A DNA stretch of 64,000 nucleotides from Pseudomonas endophytica (GCF_001411475.1 NZ_LLWH01000035.1:1-64000); one strand, 5' to 3'; numbered from the stretch's first letter, positions 11,101 to 18,769 are shown. The notes: generated by a model not told the origin, from the sequence alone. Program-made: numbers and translations.

Positions 11101-11654
11101 GTGCGAGCACCGAGCAAACGATCGCCGCTAACTTATTGAGCCTTGCCAAAGGGTTGTTCCGTTTGCGTGAGGTGGATCAGATAGCGAACCAAGACATCAG
11201 CAATCGTTACAAAGCGGGCGGCCATCCTGACGAGGCCCAAGTACAGCTGTTTTACCGTGTGTTCCTGGCTGATACGTTGCAGTTGCCTATCAAAACCAGA
11301 GGCATGCTCCATCAGGAAATTGCCGCAGTATCCCAGGCAACGCTTAACAGCACCAAAGATCACGTGTTGAGCCTAGATGGTACCCCTGCATTGCAGTACT
11401 CCATCACACGTGAGAAGTTTTGGCGCAGATTTCTGGAGAGTCGGTACGCAGATCGGTTCAAGGTCATTAAGGATGACTACGATAAACAACTCGCTGCATT
11501 GTCCAACCAAAGCGAAGCTTTGGGAGAGCTGGAGTACAACAACCAAGGAGAGGCGTTGCTCACCGTTAATAATCAGGCCAGAGAGGCTTTATTTCATGAG
11601 TTGACCCGATCTGAGCAGCAAGCTGCCCAGGGCATAGAGGTCACGCAGTTATAA
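5118..11654 (+). CDS. Giant LRR / NEL-type E3 ubiquitin ligase protein, copy 2 (2178 aa)
   Basis: Complete paralogue of the preceding gene, with an ATG behind AGGA at 5107-5110. The N-terminal half resembles the large 'dermonecrotic toxin'-like regions found in many Pseudomonas NEL proteins. A hydrophobic, glycine-rich stretch spans about residues 443-518, before the point where visible copy 1 begins. LxxWP modules start near residues 723, 1239 and 1427. Leucine-rich repeats span about 1685-1855, and a NEL domain runs to the C-terminus. The catalytic motif is intact: Cys at residue 1973 (codon 11034-11036) followed by Gly-Asp, matching the family CxD. No signal peptide is seen. Expected role, by family: ubiquitin ligase effector delivered into a eukaryotic cell. 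Substrate and secretion route cannot be read from the sequence. Confidence 0.9.
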   Translation: MPLTTLNVPERPPALLSANLWAQQEALAFMAATMKTSFTGFDTAQIKQYIALQRKAQTALSAVDTENLRFREAFQSTHLAILKRELKTLTGEEVDPQQARLYTRYQEIKDKQERTPLDILSEWVTPERAKDSSRTRRALDESETVAHVRSITLWEAACSNFGFSTDSIFLKPFSYVEASYIQYGPLNKTIDVKAFIALVRRLDFGSELSNQLVQAMAADGQLSKRLYAYSKATFEFELMEAYRNSAASGVTKVAYERLLNVFNDQIACDVHPVSMARSASALFEERVPVSLVILHFDGEPGVYSYFPHRPGGALRYHAQGIEAKAQFKQQLKQSHLEKNLGWFAAQLPLPDTRQFQKLLSEEPRPAGMSWLAGKLYDGFHVAFKAPTLDSLVLEVEPVANPRQALVNVLGARQVNRYKANLNLLASRRSTADWEALKEAMQAIGQEVLSLLTTPVPGGVTGLNRVMQVTVFGSLSYSLVKGGLDASRGDASEFGSALADTADLLVSGWLVGLGGKLHRKRMNTLWQQVGQPRKVMYEDGKEGLWRADLNTYSQVDASTLDSLAPNAQGIYEVNNKLYAKVHDGDVQRAVEIIYDGQGKRYVLKTTEAHSYRPAIQFDTAQQAWRLVLDDTSTLSDAQWLQRMLPFDASQVALKDIELMLRITGTTRAQLESTWRGQSMPGPLADGVRRLRVEQQIKHIIDDLPLRAEMPANADHAVFALLTQLQNWPANTVLDIYNQKGVKIESYGLDHRPGTELKHIEVKRLDHGSYVARNDETQSAAGGEQLFTLIVDQLPADSTLGREGNPTASKTSQIATIREHISTLAKTEHAQLFQAMTILEGHQRSDPAASHAPGNKFLPLLYPPFSARTSALIAKLHTLNPALSVACIEQLLLEHPFTERQTTGALEHNRQPIPFSEAADRLKIQLRIDLVLDGIYHTRAYTPDTDLWTREFAKGLLDQKLNRYLVVTEYGAPANVKPYVSTGPDDTTVELCHYGRGVYRASDFRNGGEIPVPEGSDSIYLAIASVLQPHERTAMGMQHASDAAGMRKTLGDAMTAMRQPTGEVRLWENTAGQFVQDVRLPRDLKPDELGLYEIEGKKYLPLAGSIFQVEFDSSRQKWRMKHPGKVGVDAPTLVHNHEGAWRVSNDNPLQWEGLSLLRRLRTDPVTFNDAVGKQIMAVSNTDEAVLRQVHMNNRSAPPLLIDTWKRFDIEAEIQSFVRSMQEHYSLRTARTDIQLLLLQSLPGWPRDKVLQIVDAQGVILAEYGADLSPDVPRISISQSDSSNGSFLRALLMQLGKEDTQTLLGSYDPVIEQRMLVLAKKIAAHALKRKPPLFNSLYEKQEQSSDPHVQLIQKHEPQLPLSVIKDLLTRTTSHEKTEYLDKGDIAPRVKEQIPWSAKEVRLVRAYEGLYLGATATPDSEKLTLHMLQALPGWPGHIAIDVFNNSLTGTLLDSIGAADTSKRYRLVKRDDQYLAYASDGKVLNTLPDVGNNLLSSILHVLNDTERTAIGFKDVNDTQTLATKIADLAKEHRAKVKTLLGLDNDKPWLSPPIKVDTSFIAYPLFPLFGRRGHSNDLIRKAVSLYPRFSADDINQFLNTLGSNDAARHQELERRRVEYQTMRDQLEGWAGQNFRSVTVDHIVPVNRAERRQVADRVLSAWRKETDREYARDGHFIGYKLDLSNLMVGDLPALQADFSHIGSLIMEGMGLFDGSNAFLSRFTALRWMSMASNHLLSIPPAILGMTGLSQLNLSRNTIVLTPASVQALSDLTALKVLNLQFNLLGLVPDVSRMADLRGLLLRSTGATTWPTGVLELTNIERLDLRSNAITTIPRAVFDLPDSSPVNRSTWLHDNPLDADSRDRLNSYRVRTGFNMGIISRREHVRVRESDRRGVDAWLSADHTAIQKTERSAQWDLLEREGRVAEDFFRLLREMTKAKDYMVATPHHPLTERVWDMIGLMVESTDLRREVLNEINFGQTCGDGVMVVFDNLEVVTLAHKVERASTEQTIAANLLSLAKGLFRLREVDQIANQDISNRYKAGGHPDEAQVQLFYRVFLADTLQLPIKTRGMLHQEIAAVSQATLNSTKDHVLSLDGTPALQYSITREKFWRRFLESRYADRFKVIKDDYDKQLAALSNQSEALGELEYNNQGEALLTVNNQAREALFHELTRSEQQAAQGIEVTQL

Positions 11655-11676
11655 ATTGTCTTGCCTTAAACAATGA

Positions 11677-11704
11677 GCCCTGAAGCGATGGCTTCAGGGC
11701 TTTT
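11677..11704 (+). terminator. Intrinsic terminator after NEL copy 2
   Basis: A perfect 10-bp stem GCCCTGAAGC / GCTTCAGGGC with a GATG loop is followed by TTTT. It sits between the convergent NEL copy 2 and pcpS. Confidence 0.85.
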
Positions 11705-11716
11705 ATTACGCCCTAA

Positions 11717-12472
11717 CTAAATAGACTTGGGGGCGGGTAGGGCTTTGATGGCAACTGCACTTAAAACGTGCCCATCAAGCAAGGCAAATTGCCCTTCTAT
11801 CACCCTGCCGCGATACCACTCGGTCGACAGCTCGGTGAGCAACCCCAAGCGCACAGAGCCGTCTTTTGACCAGTTCAGCACTTGCGCATGTTCAAAGTAA
11901 AAGCGCTTGTGCACCAGTGGGTACAGTGCCTTGAACAGGCTCTCCTTGATCGAGAACGTCAGCGTGATGGCCAGAGCTTGGTCTTCAGCAGGGCCGGCCG
12001 CCATGCGTTGCAGTTCGTCCGGGGTGAGGATTTGGTTGGCCAACCGCTGAGCGCGCCCGTTGCTCAGCATATTTTCCAAGTCGATGCCCAGCCCTTGCCA
12101 GTCACGTTTGTGCGCGACGAGCGCACCGGCGCGGCCGTTGCTGTGAGTGATAGCCCCAGTGATGTGACCGGGCCATACGGGAGCACGATCCTCCCCGATT
12201 GCGGGGGGTGCCAGCGTGCCATCAAGGTGCAGCAACGCATCGCGGGCACACAGGCGGCCAGCCAAAAATTCGGCTTGGCGTTTTGCCACTGATCGTTGAA
12301 TACTCGCAGGTGCCGCAATCGCGCTGCGGGCAAAATCTTCGAAGGTGAAGTTCGCCGTGGAAAACTTGGTGCAGCGCCACACGCAACCGGGCAACGCGAT
12401 GGGCAATGGCCAGTCGCCACTAAGTGCGGTGCAGCAGGTTGGCAAGTCTGGAAGTCTATTCATGGCAGGCAT
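11717..12472 (-). CDS. pcpS: 4'-phosphopantetheinyl transferase
   Basis: Transfers the phosphopantetheine arm of CoA to carrier-protein serines; in Pseudomonas PcpS serves both fatty acid and siderophore or other carrier proteins. The 251-aa length fits the EntD/Sfp-like class. The two family signatures are present: GIDLE at 129-133 (metal binding) and FSIKESLFKAL at 173-183. The stretch KRQAEFLAGRLCARDAL (64-80) and the overall sequence match remembered P. aeruginosa PcpS closely. The start at 12472 has a GGTTAGG-like ribosome site; the in-frame Met four codons on has none. It is divergent from phoP, from which 127 bases separate it. Confidence 0.9.
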   Translation of the reverse strand: MPAMNRLPDLPTCCTALSGDWPLPIALPGCVWRCTKFSTANFTFEDFARSAIAAPASIQRSVAKRQAEFLAGRLCARDALLHLDGTLAPPAIGEDRAPVWPGHITGAITHSNGRAGALVAHKRDWQGLGIDLENMLSNGRAQRLANQILTPDELQRMAAGPAEDQALAITLTFSIKESLFKALYPLVHKRFYFEHAQVLNWSKDGSVRLGLLTELSTEWYRGRVIEGQFALLDGHVLSAVAIKALPAPKSI

Positions 12473-12500
12473 TTTGCGGGCCTAACCTTGGCGGTGCAAT

Positions 12501-12535
12501 TGTTCAGAGTGTGTTCAGGGCATACGCCTTAATGT
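12501..12535 (+). promoter_or_regulatory. PhoP box and -10 element upstream of phoP
   Basis: A perfect direct repeat TGTTCAG (12501-12507) and TGTTCAG (12512-12518) has 11-bp periodicity, one helical turn. A TAATGT -10 hexamer at 12530-12535 follows 11 bases after the second half-site. This is the arrangement expected for PhoP activation, with GTTCAG half-sites as known in Pseudomonas, and no good -35. It implies autoregulation of phoPQ. Confidence 0.7.
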
Positions 12536-12599
12536 ATTGAGGCTAGTCTTTGATAGGGGATCCGCGTCTTGTGCGACGCGATTGGCTTGGGAGAGCGCG

Positions 12600-13277
12600 A
12601 TGAAATTGCTGGTGGTTGAAGATGAGGCGCTGTTGCGTCATCACTTGCAAACCCGTCTGAGTGAAAGCGGCCATGTGGTCGAGGCGGTGGCCAATGCCAA
12701 TGAGGCGTTGTACCAGACCGAGCAGTTCAATCACGATCTGGCGATGATTGATCTGGGCCTGCCGGGCATGGGCGGGCTGGATTTGATTCGTCAGCTGCGG
12801 GAGCGGGGCAAAACCTTCCCGATCCTGATACTCACAGCTCGCGGCAACTGGCAGGACAAAGTCGAAGGGTTGGCGGCCGGAGCCGATGACTACGTTGTCA
12901 AGCCGTTCCAATTTGAAGAGCTTGAAGCTCGGCTCAATGCGTTATTGCGTCGCTCCAGTGGTTTCACCCAGCCGACCATTGTCGCGGGTGGGCTGGTGCT
13001 CGATATCAATCGTAAACAAGCGGTACTCGATGAGGTCCCGCTGGCACTCACCGCTTATGAGTACCGGATTTTGGAGTACCTGATGCGCCATCACCAGCAA
13101 GTGGTGGCCAAAGACCGCTTGATGGAACAGTTATACCCGGATGACGAGGAGCGTGATCCGAATGTGATCGAGGTGCTGGTCGGGCGCCTGCGTCGCAAGC
13201 TTGAGGGGGCAAACGGCTTTAAGCCTATCGATACGGTCCGCGGTTTGGGCTACCTGTTTACTGAGCGCTGCCGTTGA
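12600..13277 (+). CDS. phoP: Two-component response regulator PhoP
   Basis: OmpR-family regulator of 225 aa: receiver domain with acidic pair E7/D8 and phospho-acceptor D51, then a winged-helix DNA-binding domain from about 125. In pseudomonads PhoP with PhoQ responds to low Mg2+ and cationic peptides and controls lipid A modification and polymyxin resistance. The ATG at 12600 is chosen because GGAGAG precedes it and the protein then begins MKLLVVEDEAL as in PhoP; an in-frame TTG at 12537 lies inside the promoter. No oprH gene precedes it, unlike P. aeruginosa. It overlaps phoQ by 4 bases. Confidence 0.95.
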   Translation: MKLLVVEDEALLRHHLQTRLSESGHVVEAVANANEALYQTEQFNHDLAMIDLGLPGMGGLDLIRQLRERGKTFPILILTARGNWQDKVEGLAAGADDYVVKPFQFEELEARLNALLRRSSGFTQPTIVAGGLVLDINRKQAVLDEVPLALTAYEYRILEYLMRHHQQVVAKDRLMEQLYPDDEERDPNVIEVLVGRLRRKLEGANGFKPIDTVRGLGYLFTERCR

Positions 13278-14620
13278 TTCGCTCGCTTCGCGTTCGCTTG
13301 ATGCTGGCGGCCACGTTGTTGGCCGTCCTGTTTATGCTCGCACTGCTGCCGGCCATGCAAGGTGCGTTCAGTCTTGCGCTTAAAGATGCCATTGAGCAGC
13401 GTTTGGCGTCTGATGTTGCAACGCTGATCTCGGCGGCGAAGGTTGAAAAAAATCGTCTGAAAATGCCGGTGTTGTTACCGGATGAAGAACTCCATCTGCC
13501 CGACAGCCGCTTGTTGGGCTACATCTATGACCGCGAAGGTCGTCTGGTTTGGCGTTCGCGTGCCACCCAAGAAGAAAACATTAACTACACACCTCGCTAC
13601 GACGGTCGCGGCAGCGAGTTCGCCAGCATTCGCGAGGACAATGGCCAAGAGTTTTTCGTCTATGACGTTGAAGTAAAGGCGCTGGGGGGGAGAAACGCTG
13701 CATTCAGCTTTGTGGCGTTGCAACCCATGCGCGAATACAACCTGACGCTCGCGGGTTTGCGCGAAAACCTCTACTTGGGGTTTGGCGCGGCCTTGTTTGT
13801 TTTACTGGCGTTGCTATGGATTGGTCTGACGTGGGGGTTAAAGGCATTGCGGCGCTTAAGTCAGGAACTTGATGAAATCGAAACGGGCGAGCGTGAGAGC
13901 TTGAGTGAGCAGCATCCTCGTGAGCTATTACGTTTAACCGGCTCGCTGAACCGGTTGCTGCACAGCGAGCGCGAGCAACGTGCGCGCTACCGCGACTCGC
14001 TGGATGACCTAGCGCACAGCTTGAAAACACCGCTGGCGGTATTGCAAGGCGTGAGTGAAAGCATGGCGCAACGGGCTACAGAGCGCGAACAAGCTAAGGT
14101 GCTGCAAAGCCAGATTGAGCGTATGAACCAACAAATCGGCTATCAACTGCAACGCGCCAGTTTGCGTAAAAGCGGGTTGGTCAGGCATCAGGTTGAATTG
14201 CTGCCGGTGGTTGAAAGCTTGTGCAATACGTTAGACAAGGTCTATCGCGACAAGCAGGTCGTTGTCAGCTATGACATTGCGCCGCTCAGCCACGTGCCGA
14301 TTGAACAGAACGCCTTGCTGGAGTTGTTGGGTAACCTGTTGGAAAACGCCTACCGGCTTTGCCTCAAGCAAGTGCGTATTAGCCTGCGTCGCCATGCGCT
14401 GGGCATTGAAGTGTGTGTTGAAGACGACGGCCCCGGTGTTCCGGCGGATCAACGGGCACGGATTCTTCAGCGTGGCGAACGCTTGGATCGCCAACATCCG
14501 GGGCAGGGGATTGGCTTGGCCGTGGTCAAAGACATTATCGAAAGTTATGACGCTCAACTGACGCTCGAAGATTCATCGCTGGGCGGGGCTGCGTTTCGGA
14601 TTCACTTTGTGACGGCCTAG
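13274..14620 (+). CDS. phoQ: Sensor histidine kinase PhoQ
   Basis: Membrane sensor kinase of 448 aa, partner of PhoP. TM1 lies at about 8-28, a periplasmic sensor at about 30-165, TM2 at about 166-190, then HAMP and the H-box DLAHSLKTPLAVLQ with H248, typical of PhoQ. The ATP-binding lid follows with an N box (LLENAY), G1 (DDGPGVP) and G2 (GQGIGLAV). The start is TTG at 13274 inside TTGA, overlapping the phoP stop, so translation is probably coupled. No in-frame ATG lies before the first membrane segment. Confidence 0.93.
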   Translation: MIRSLRVRLMLAATLLAVLFMLALLPAMQGAFSLALKDAIEQRLASDVATLISAAKVEKNRLKMPVLLPDEELHLPDSRLLGYIYDREGRLVWRSRATQEENINYTPRYDGRGSEFASIREDNGQEFFVYDVEVKALGGRNAAFSFVALQPMREYNLTLAGLRENLYLGFGAALFVLLALLWIGLTWGLKALRRLSQELDEIETGERESLSEQHPRELLRLTGSLNRLLHSEREQRARYRDSLDDLAHSLKTPLAVLQGVSESMAQRATEREQAKVLQSQIERMNQQIGYQLQRASLRKSGLVRHQVELLPVVESLCNTLDKVYRDKQVVVSYDIAPLSHVPIEQNALLELLGNLLENAYRLCLKQVRISLRRHALGIEVCVEDDGPGVPADQRARILQRGERLDRQHPGQGIGLAVVKDIIESYDAQLTLEDSSLGGAAFRIHFVTA

Positions 14621-14714
14621 CGCCGCACAAGCGTGGTTGCGATCTGTGTCATATCCGTTGCTGCGGTTGCGGCCGCACTCGGCGCTGCTTCTGATGCTTT
14701 TGCTTTTGCTTTGC

Positions 14715-14794
14715 GTAGGAGCTGCCGCAGGCTGCGATCTTTTGATCTTTAACCGCAAAAAAATCAAAAGATCGCAGCCTGCGGCAGCTCCTAC
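14715..14794. repeat. REPIN (inverted pair of REP sequences)
   Basis: GTAGGAGCTGCCGCAGGCTG and its reverse complement flank a central A-rich spacer, giving a long near-perfect hairpin of 80 bases. This is the main Pseudomonas REP type in this window. It lies between phoQ and dctA. Confidence 0.9.
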
Positions 14795-14939
14795 ATAGCG
14801 TGACGGGCCCGCGTTTTTTTAATGCTTAGGCGGGTATCCGCCATATCCCCTCGTCTAAGCACAGCAAAGGGCGGAAATCCGCCAAGCTTTGCCCTACAGA
14901 AATCATCTTAATTTTCCTACAAGATCAGGTGAGATGGGC

Positions 14940-14962
14940 CATTGCACTGGTTTTATGCAATG
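14940..14962. promoter_or_regulatory. Inverted repeat abutting the dctA sigma-54 promoter
   Basis: CATTGCA (14940-14946) and TGCAATG (14956-14962) form a perfect 7+7 dyad with a 9-base spacer, ending one base before the -24 element. The symmetry suggests a protein-binding operator, but the factor cannot be named. Confidence 0.45.
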
Positions 14963-14978
14963 TGGCCCGTGCCTTGCA
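14963..14978 (+). promoter_or_regulatory. Sigma-54 (-24/-12) promoter for dctA
   Basis: TGGCCC-N5-TTGCA keeps the invariant GG and GC with exactly ten bases between them. dctA genes of pseudomonads and rhizobia are known RpoN targets activated by DctB/DctD-type regulators. Predicted transcription start is about 14990, leaving a leader of about 120 nt. Confidence 0.75.
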
Positions 14979-15024
14979 ATGACAGGTGCGAGAGCTGCCG
15001 TTAGAGCCGCTCGAAAAAACAAAT

Positions 15025-15043
15025 CCCTCCAAGTACAGGAGGG
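15025..15043 (+). other. Hairpin in the dctA leader
   Basis: CCCTCC and GGAGGG pair around AAGTACA, about 70 bases before the dctA ATG. An A-rich AAAAACAA stretch just before it fits the Hfq/Crc motif AANAANAA. Regulatory meaning is an inference. Confidence 0.35.
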
Positions 15044-15111
15044 TTCGCGCTTTAGGTATCAGCCGTCTCAGATGGAATGACGACGGGGTGATGCACTTGA
15101 GGAACATTGCA

Positions 15112-16446
15112 ATGACGACTCGTCAGCCACTGTACAAATCTCTGTATGTGCAAGTGATCTTAGCGATTGCTATCGGTATCTTGCTGGGCCATTACTACCC
15201 AGAAACCGGGGTTGCACTTAAACCCCTGGGTGATGGCTTTATCAAACTGATCAAAATGGTTATCGCGCCCATTATTTTCTGTACGGTGGTGAGCGGTATC
15301 GCCGGTATGCAGAGCATGAAATCGGTCGGTAAGACCGGCGGTTATGCGTTGCTTTACTTCGAAATCGTATCGACCCTAGCCCTGATTATCGGTCTGGTAG
15401 TGGTAAACGTGGTGCAGCCAGGCGCTGGCATGCACATCGACGTTTCTACTCTGGACGCCTCCAAAGTCGCGGCCTACGTGACTGCGGGTGCGGATCAAAG
15501 CATCGTTGGCTTTATCCTTAACGTCATTCCGTCGACTATCGTTGGTGCTTTTGCCAACGGCGATATTCTGCAAGTACTGATGTTCTCGGTGCTGTTCGGT
15601 TTTGCCCTGCATCGCCTGGGTGCCTACGGCAAGCCGGTACTGGACTTCATTGATCGCTTCGCTCATGTGATGTTCAACATCATCAACATGATCATGAAGC
15701 TCGCGCCGATCGGTGCCTTGGGCGCCATGGCGTTCACCATCGGTGCCTACGGTGTAGGTTCGCTGGTGCAACTGGGCCAGTTGATGATCTGCTTCTACGT
15801 CACCTGCGTGCTGTTCGTTCTGCTGGTGCTGGGTTCCATCGCTCGCGCTCACGGCTTCAGCGTCGTTAAGCTGATCCGCTACATCCGTGAAGAACTGCTG
15901 ATCGTATTGGGCACCTCTTCGTCGGAATCGGCACTGCCACGCATGCTGGTGAAAATGGAGCGTCTGGGCGCGAAGAAGTCAGTCGTTGGCCTGGTGATTC
16001 CAACCGGTTACTCGTTCAACCTCGACGGTACTTCGATCTACCTGACCATGGCGGCCGTGTTTATTGCTCAGGCAACTGACACCCACATGGACATCACGCA
16101 CCAGATCACCCTGCTGCTGGTGTTGCTGTTGTCGTCTAAAGGCGCAGCTGGCGTGACCGGTAGCGGCTTTATCGTACTGGCAGCTACCTTGTCGGCGGTG
16201 GGTCACTTGCCGGTGGCGGGTTTGGCGCTGATTCTGGGTATCGACCGCTTCATGTCCGAAGCCCGCGCCCTCACTAACCTGATCGGTAACGCCGTGGCGA
16301 CCTTGGTTATTGCCAAGTGGGTAAAAGAGCTGGACGTAGACGTCATGCACAAAGAGCTGGACTCCGGTGGTAGCCCACTGGACAACACCCTGCCTGAAGA
16401 TGACCTGCTGGTGGCTGAGGGCCAAATGCCTTCGCAAGTGAAGTAA
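15112..16446 (+). CDS. dctA: C4-dicarboxylate transporter DctA
   Basis: Sodium- or proton-coupled importer of succinate, fumarate and malate in the inner membrane (DAACS family, 444 aa). Family marks are visible: the [11 protein letters not shown] serine-rich re-entrant loop, and [19 protein letters not shown], which forms the substrate and cation site. Many hydrophobic segments are present. The ATG at 15112 is chosen because GAGGAA precedes it and the usual DctA N-terminus ([12 protein letters not shown]) follows; the open frame reaches back to 14986 without a ribosome site. Transcription is probably from the sigma-54 promoter at 14963. Confidence 0.95.
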   Translation: MTTRQPLYKSLYVQVILAIAIGILLGHYYPETGVALKPLGDGFIKLIKMVIAPIIFCTVVSGIAGMQSMKSVGKTGGYALLYFEIVSTLALIIGLVVVNVVQPGAGMHIDVSTLDASKVAAYVTAGADQSIVGFILNVIPSTIVGAFANGDILQVLMFSVLFGFALHRLGAYGKPVLDFIDRFAHVMFNIINMIMKLAPIGALGAMAFTIGAYGVGSLVQLGQLMICFYVTCVLFVLLVLGSIARAHGFSVVKLIRYIREELLIVLGTSSSESALPRMLVKMERLGAKKSVVGLVIPTGYSFNLDGTSIYLTMAAVFIAQATDTHMDITHQITLLLVLLLSSKGAAGVTGSGFIVLAATLSAVGHLPVAGLALILGIDRFMSEARALTNLIGNAVATLVIAKWVKELDVDVMHKELDSGGSPLDNTLPEDDLLVAEGQMPSQVK

Positions 16447-16458
16447 CGTTAAGCGTCT

Positions 16459-16487
16459 AAAAAACCCATCTTCGGATGGGTTTTTTT
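16459..16487. terminator. Bidirectional terminator between dctA and sprT
   Basis: Stem AAAAAACCCATC / GATGGGTTTTTT with a TTCG tetraloop; U-tracts on both strands serve the convergent genes. Confidence 0.9.
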
Positions 16488-16494
16488 ATGGGTG

Positions 16495-16989
16495 TTATTC
16501 GACTCGGGTATGGCCACTGAACACCAGTGTTTGTCGGCAGCGTCGGCACAGATAGCGGCGGCCCTGCTTCACCAAGCCGTGACGCTGGGCCGAGAACGGG
16601 AAGTCGCTGTCTGGGCACGGGCAGCGGTAGATATAACGTGTGGCGCTGCGGCGCTTGATCGCGTAGGTATGGCAGCGGTTGGGAGGCAACTCGTACACCC
16701 CACGCATAATGAGCTGCCATTCCTCGCCATGGGGGGCTATACGGTCGCCAAACAGCTGGTGGGCAATGAGGTGCGCGACTTCGTGAGGGACGGTTTGTTT
16801 GAGGAAGTCTTCGCTGTTTTCGCGGTACAGCTGCGGATTGAAACGCAGCAGATTCTCATGCAGATGGGCAACCCCAGCCTTTTGACCTCGCAGCTTGAAG
16901 CTGACCACTGGGCGCTTAAAGGGCCGCTTGAAAAACACTTCGGCCTGCTTGAAACAGTCTTCTACGCGGGTGTTAAGTAGCTCGGGCAT
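16495..16989 (-). CDS. sprT: SprT family zinc metalloprotease-like protein
   Basis: 164-aa member of the SprT family, related to the protease domain of eukaryotic Spartan. The zinc-binding HEVAH motif is at 69-73, followed by HQLFGDRIAPHGEEW, as in the family. Two C-terminal cysteine pairs (CPC and CRRC) form the usual zinc ribbon. The start at 16989 (MPELLNTRVE) is preferred over 17040, which would add an atypical 17-residue extension. The cellular role of bacterial SprT is not well defined. Convergent with dctA. Confidence 0.85.
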   Translation of the reverse strand: MPELLNTRVEDCFKQAEVFFKRPFKRPVVSFKLRGQKAGVAHLHENLLRFNPQLYRENSEDFLKQTVPHEVAHLIAHQLFGDRIAPHGEEWQLIMRGVYELPPNRCHTYAIKRRSATRYIYRCPCPDSDFPFSAQRHGLVKQGRRYLCRRCRQTLVFSGHTRVE

Positions 16990-17107
16990 GCGGTTCGGTT
17001 CTCCAGAAGCCGCGATTATGCGGCTTTGGAGCAGCGGCAAGCTACAAGAGGTAAGCCCTAAGCGACAAGCTGCAAGCCACGTAGATTCGCGTTGACTTGC
17101 CGCTTAG

Positions 17108-17710
17108 CTAACCCACATAAGTCGGCCCAATCCCCAACCCCCACACGATAACGCTGAAGGCAACGATCGCTACCAAGACGACCAAGCCCACAGCCAGTAT
17201 TGAGCTGGAAAACAGGAAGCCTTCGTCCGGGTCAATGTTCATGATGGTCGGGACGCCTACGAAGAGTAGGAACACCGTGTAGCAAATCGCCGCCGTGCCG
17301 ATCAGCATTGCCAACCACATTTGCGGGTACAGCGCTGCCAGTCCGGCAATAAATAAGGGCGTGGCGGTGTAGGTCGCAAAGGCCACGCAGCGGGCCATGC
17401 TGGGAACGGCATCGTAAGTACGGGCCATCCAGTGAATAAAGCTGGCCATCACCCCAACGCCGACGAGCATTGCTAAGTAAGACAGCACGCTCATCCACAG
17501 AGCGCTGTGCAGGGTGAGCATGACGGGCGGATTTGCGCCGATGGTCCAACCGACCTGAGTGGTGCCAATGAATGCGCAAAGCGGTGGGATCGCGGCCAGA
17601 ATCAAGGTGTGGGTGAGGTACGTGCGGCTAACGCTTTCTTCGGCGTCGACACGTATTTGGCGCCATGCGTGATCAGGGCGGGTAAGGAGACCTAGAACAT
17701 GTTGGATCAT
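17108..17710 (-). CDS. Yip1 family inner membrane protein
   Basis: 200-aa integral membrane protein. It begins with MIQHVLGLLTRPDHAWRQI, an N-terminal motif of Yip1/YohC-like bacterial proteins, followed by about five hydrophobic segments. The start at 17710 has an AGGAG ribosome site; the longer frame to 17755 does not. Function unknown; family members are small inner-membrane proteins. Monocistronic by position. Confidence 0.8.
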   Translation of the reverse strand: MIQHVLGLLTRPDHAWRQIRVDAEESVSRTYLTHTLILAAIPPLCAFIGTTQVGWTIGANPPVMLTLHSALWMSVLSYLAMLVGVGVMASFIHWMARTYDAVPSMARCVAFATYTATPLFIAGLAALYPQMWLAMLIGTAAICYTVFLLFVGVPTIMNIDPDEGFLFSSSILAVGLVVLVAIVAFSVIVWGLGIGPTYVG

Positions 17711-17944
17711 GCCGCTTACTCCTGTTAAAACGCATCGTCCGTGATGGGGATGCATAAGGTCGCGTGGTCAGATGCTTCAATGAAGGCATATGGCCATAAC
17801 TGAAGTATAGAAAGCTAATTGATTTACTGCTGGATTCCTTTAGAGCGAATAGTACTGACAGGCGCGGGCTTATCGCATTGGCGTCTTTAGGCCGGTTAAG
17901 TAAAATGCCCGGTTTTTGGTCTTAACTCGCGGAATTGAAGCGCT

Positions 17945-18769
17945 ATGGGCACTCTCTCGGTTTCACAACTCAAACTCCAGAAACGCCTGCGCCGATTGAC
18001 CGGTGAGGCAGTTGCTGATTTCAACATGATTGAAGACGGCGACAAGGTCATGGTTTGTCTGTCGGGCGGCAAAGACAGTTACACCTTGCTGGATGTGCTG
18101 TTGCACCTGCAAAAAGTCGCGCCCATCCAGTTCTCGATTGTGGCGGTGAACATGGACCAGAAGCAGCCGGGCTTTCCTGAAGAGGTGCTTCCGGCTTATC
18201 TCAAGTCGCTGGGCGTGGATTACCACATTGTTGAAAAAGACACCTACTCGGTGGTCAAGGAGCTGATTCCAGAAGGCAAAACCACGTGTTCGCTGTGCTC
18301 GCGCTTGCGCCGGGGCACCTTGTATACCTTTGCCGACGAAATCGGTGCAACAAAAATGGCGCTGGGCCACCATCGTGACGACATTGTCGAAACTTTCTTC
18401 CTTAATATGTTCTTCAACGGCACCCTCAAAGCCATGCCTCCCAAGCTGCGTTCCGACGACGGGCGTAACGTGGTGATCCGGCCATTGGCTTACTGCAATG
18501 AGAAGGACATTCAGGCTTACTCAGATTTGCAGCAGTTCCCGATTATTCCGTGCAACCTCTGCGGCTCGCAGGAAAACCTGCAGCGTCAGGTCGTCAAAGA
18601 CATGCTGCAAGAGTGGGAACGCAAGAACCCCGGCCGGACTGAAAGCATCTTTCGCAGCCTGCAACACGTGAACCCGTCGCAACTGGCGGACCGCAACCTG
18701 TTTGATTTTGCCAGCCTCAAGATCGACGACACCGCGACCCCGCGTTTCGTTAATCTGTTGAACCTCTAA
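17945..18769 (+). CDS. ttcA: tRNA 2-thiocytidine(32) synthetase TtcA
   Basis: Thiolates cytidine 32 of certain tRNAs using ATP and a [4Fe-4S] cluster. The 274-aa protein has the PP-loop SGGKDS at 40-45 and two CxxC motifs, C115/C118 (CSLC) and C203/C206 (CNLC), as in TtcA. The [10 protein letters not shown] motif is also conserved. Start at 17945 ([10 protein letters not shown]). It is followed after 55 bases by a DNA glycosylase gene. Confidence 0.95.
   Translation: MGTLSVSQLKLQKRLRRLTGEAVADFNMIEDGDKVMVCLSGGKDSYTLLDVLLHLQKVAPIQFSIVAVNMDQKQPGFPEEVLPAYLKSLGVDYHIVEKDTYSVVKELIPEGKTTCSLCSRLRRGTLYTFADEIGATKMALGHHRDDIVETFFLNMFFNGTLKAMPPKLRSDDGRNVVIRPLAYCNEKDIQAYSDLQQFPIIPCNLCGSQENLQRQVVKDMLQEWERKNPGRTESIFRSLQHVNPSQLADRNLFDFASLKIDDTATPRFVNLLNL

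Noticed and set aside
14986-15111. N-terminal extension of dctA
   Set aside because: No ribosome site, would overlap the leader hairpin and predicted transcription start, and is not part of known DctA proteins.
17033-17104. AGCGGCAAG / CTTGCCGCT long-range inverted repeat between sprT and the Yip1 gene
   Set aside because: Arms are 54 bases apart within common Pseudomonas AAGCTGCAAGC-type low-complexity sequence; no function can be supported.
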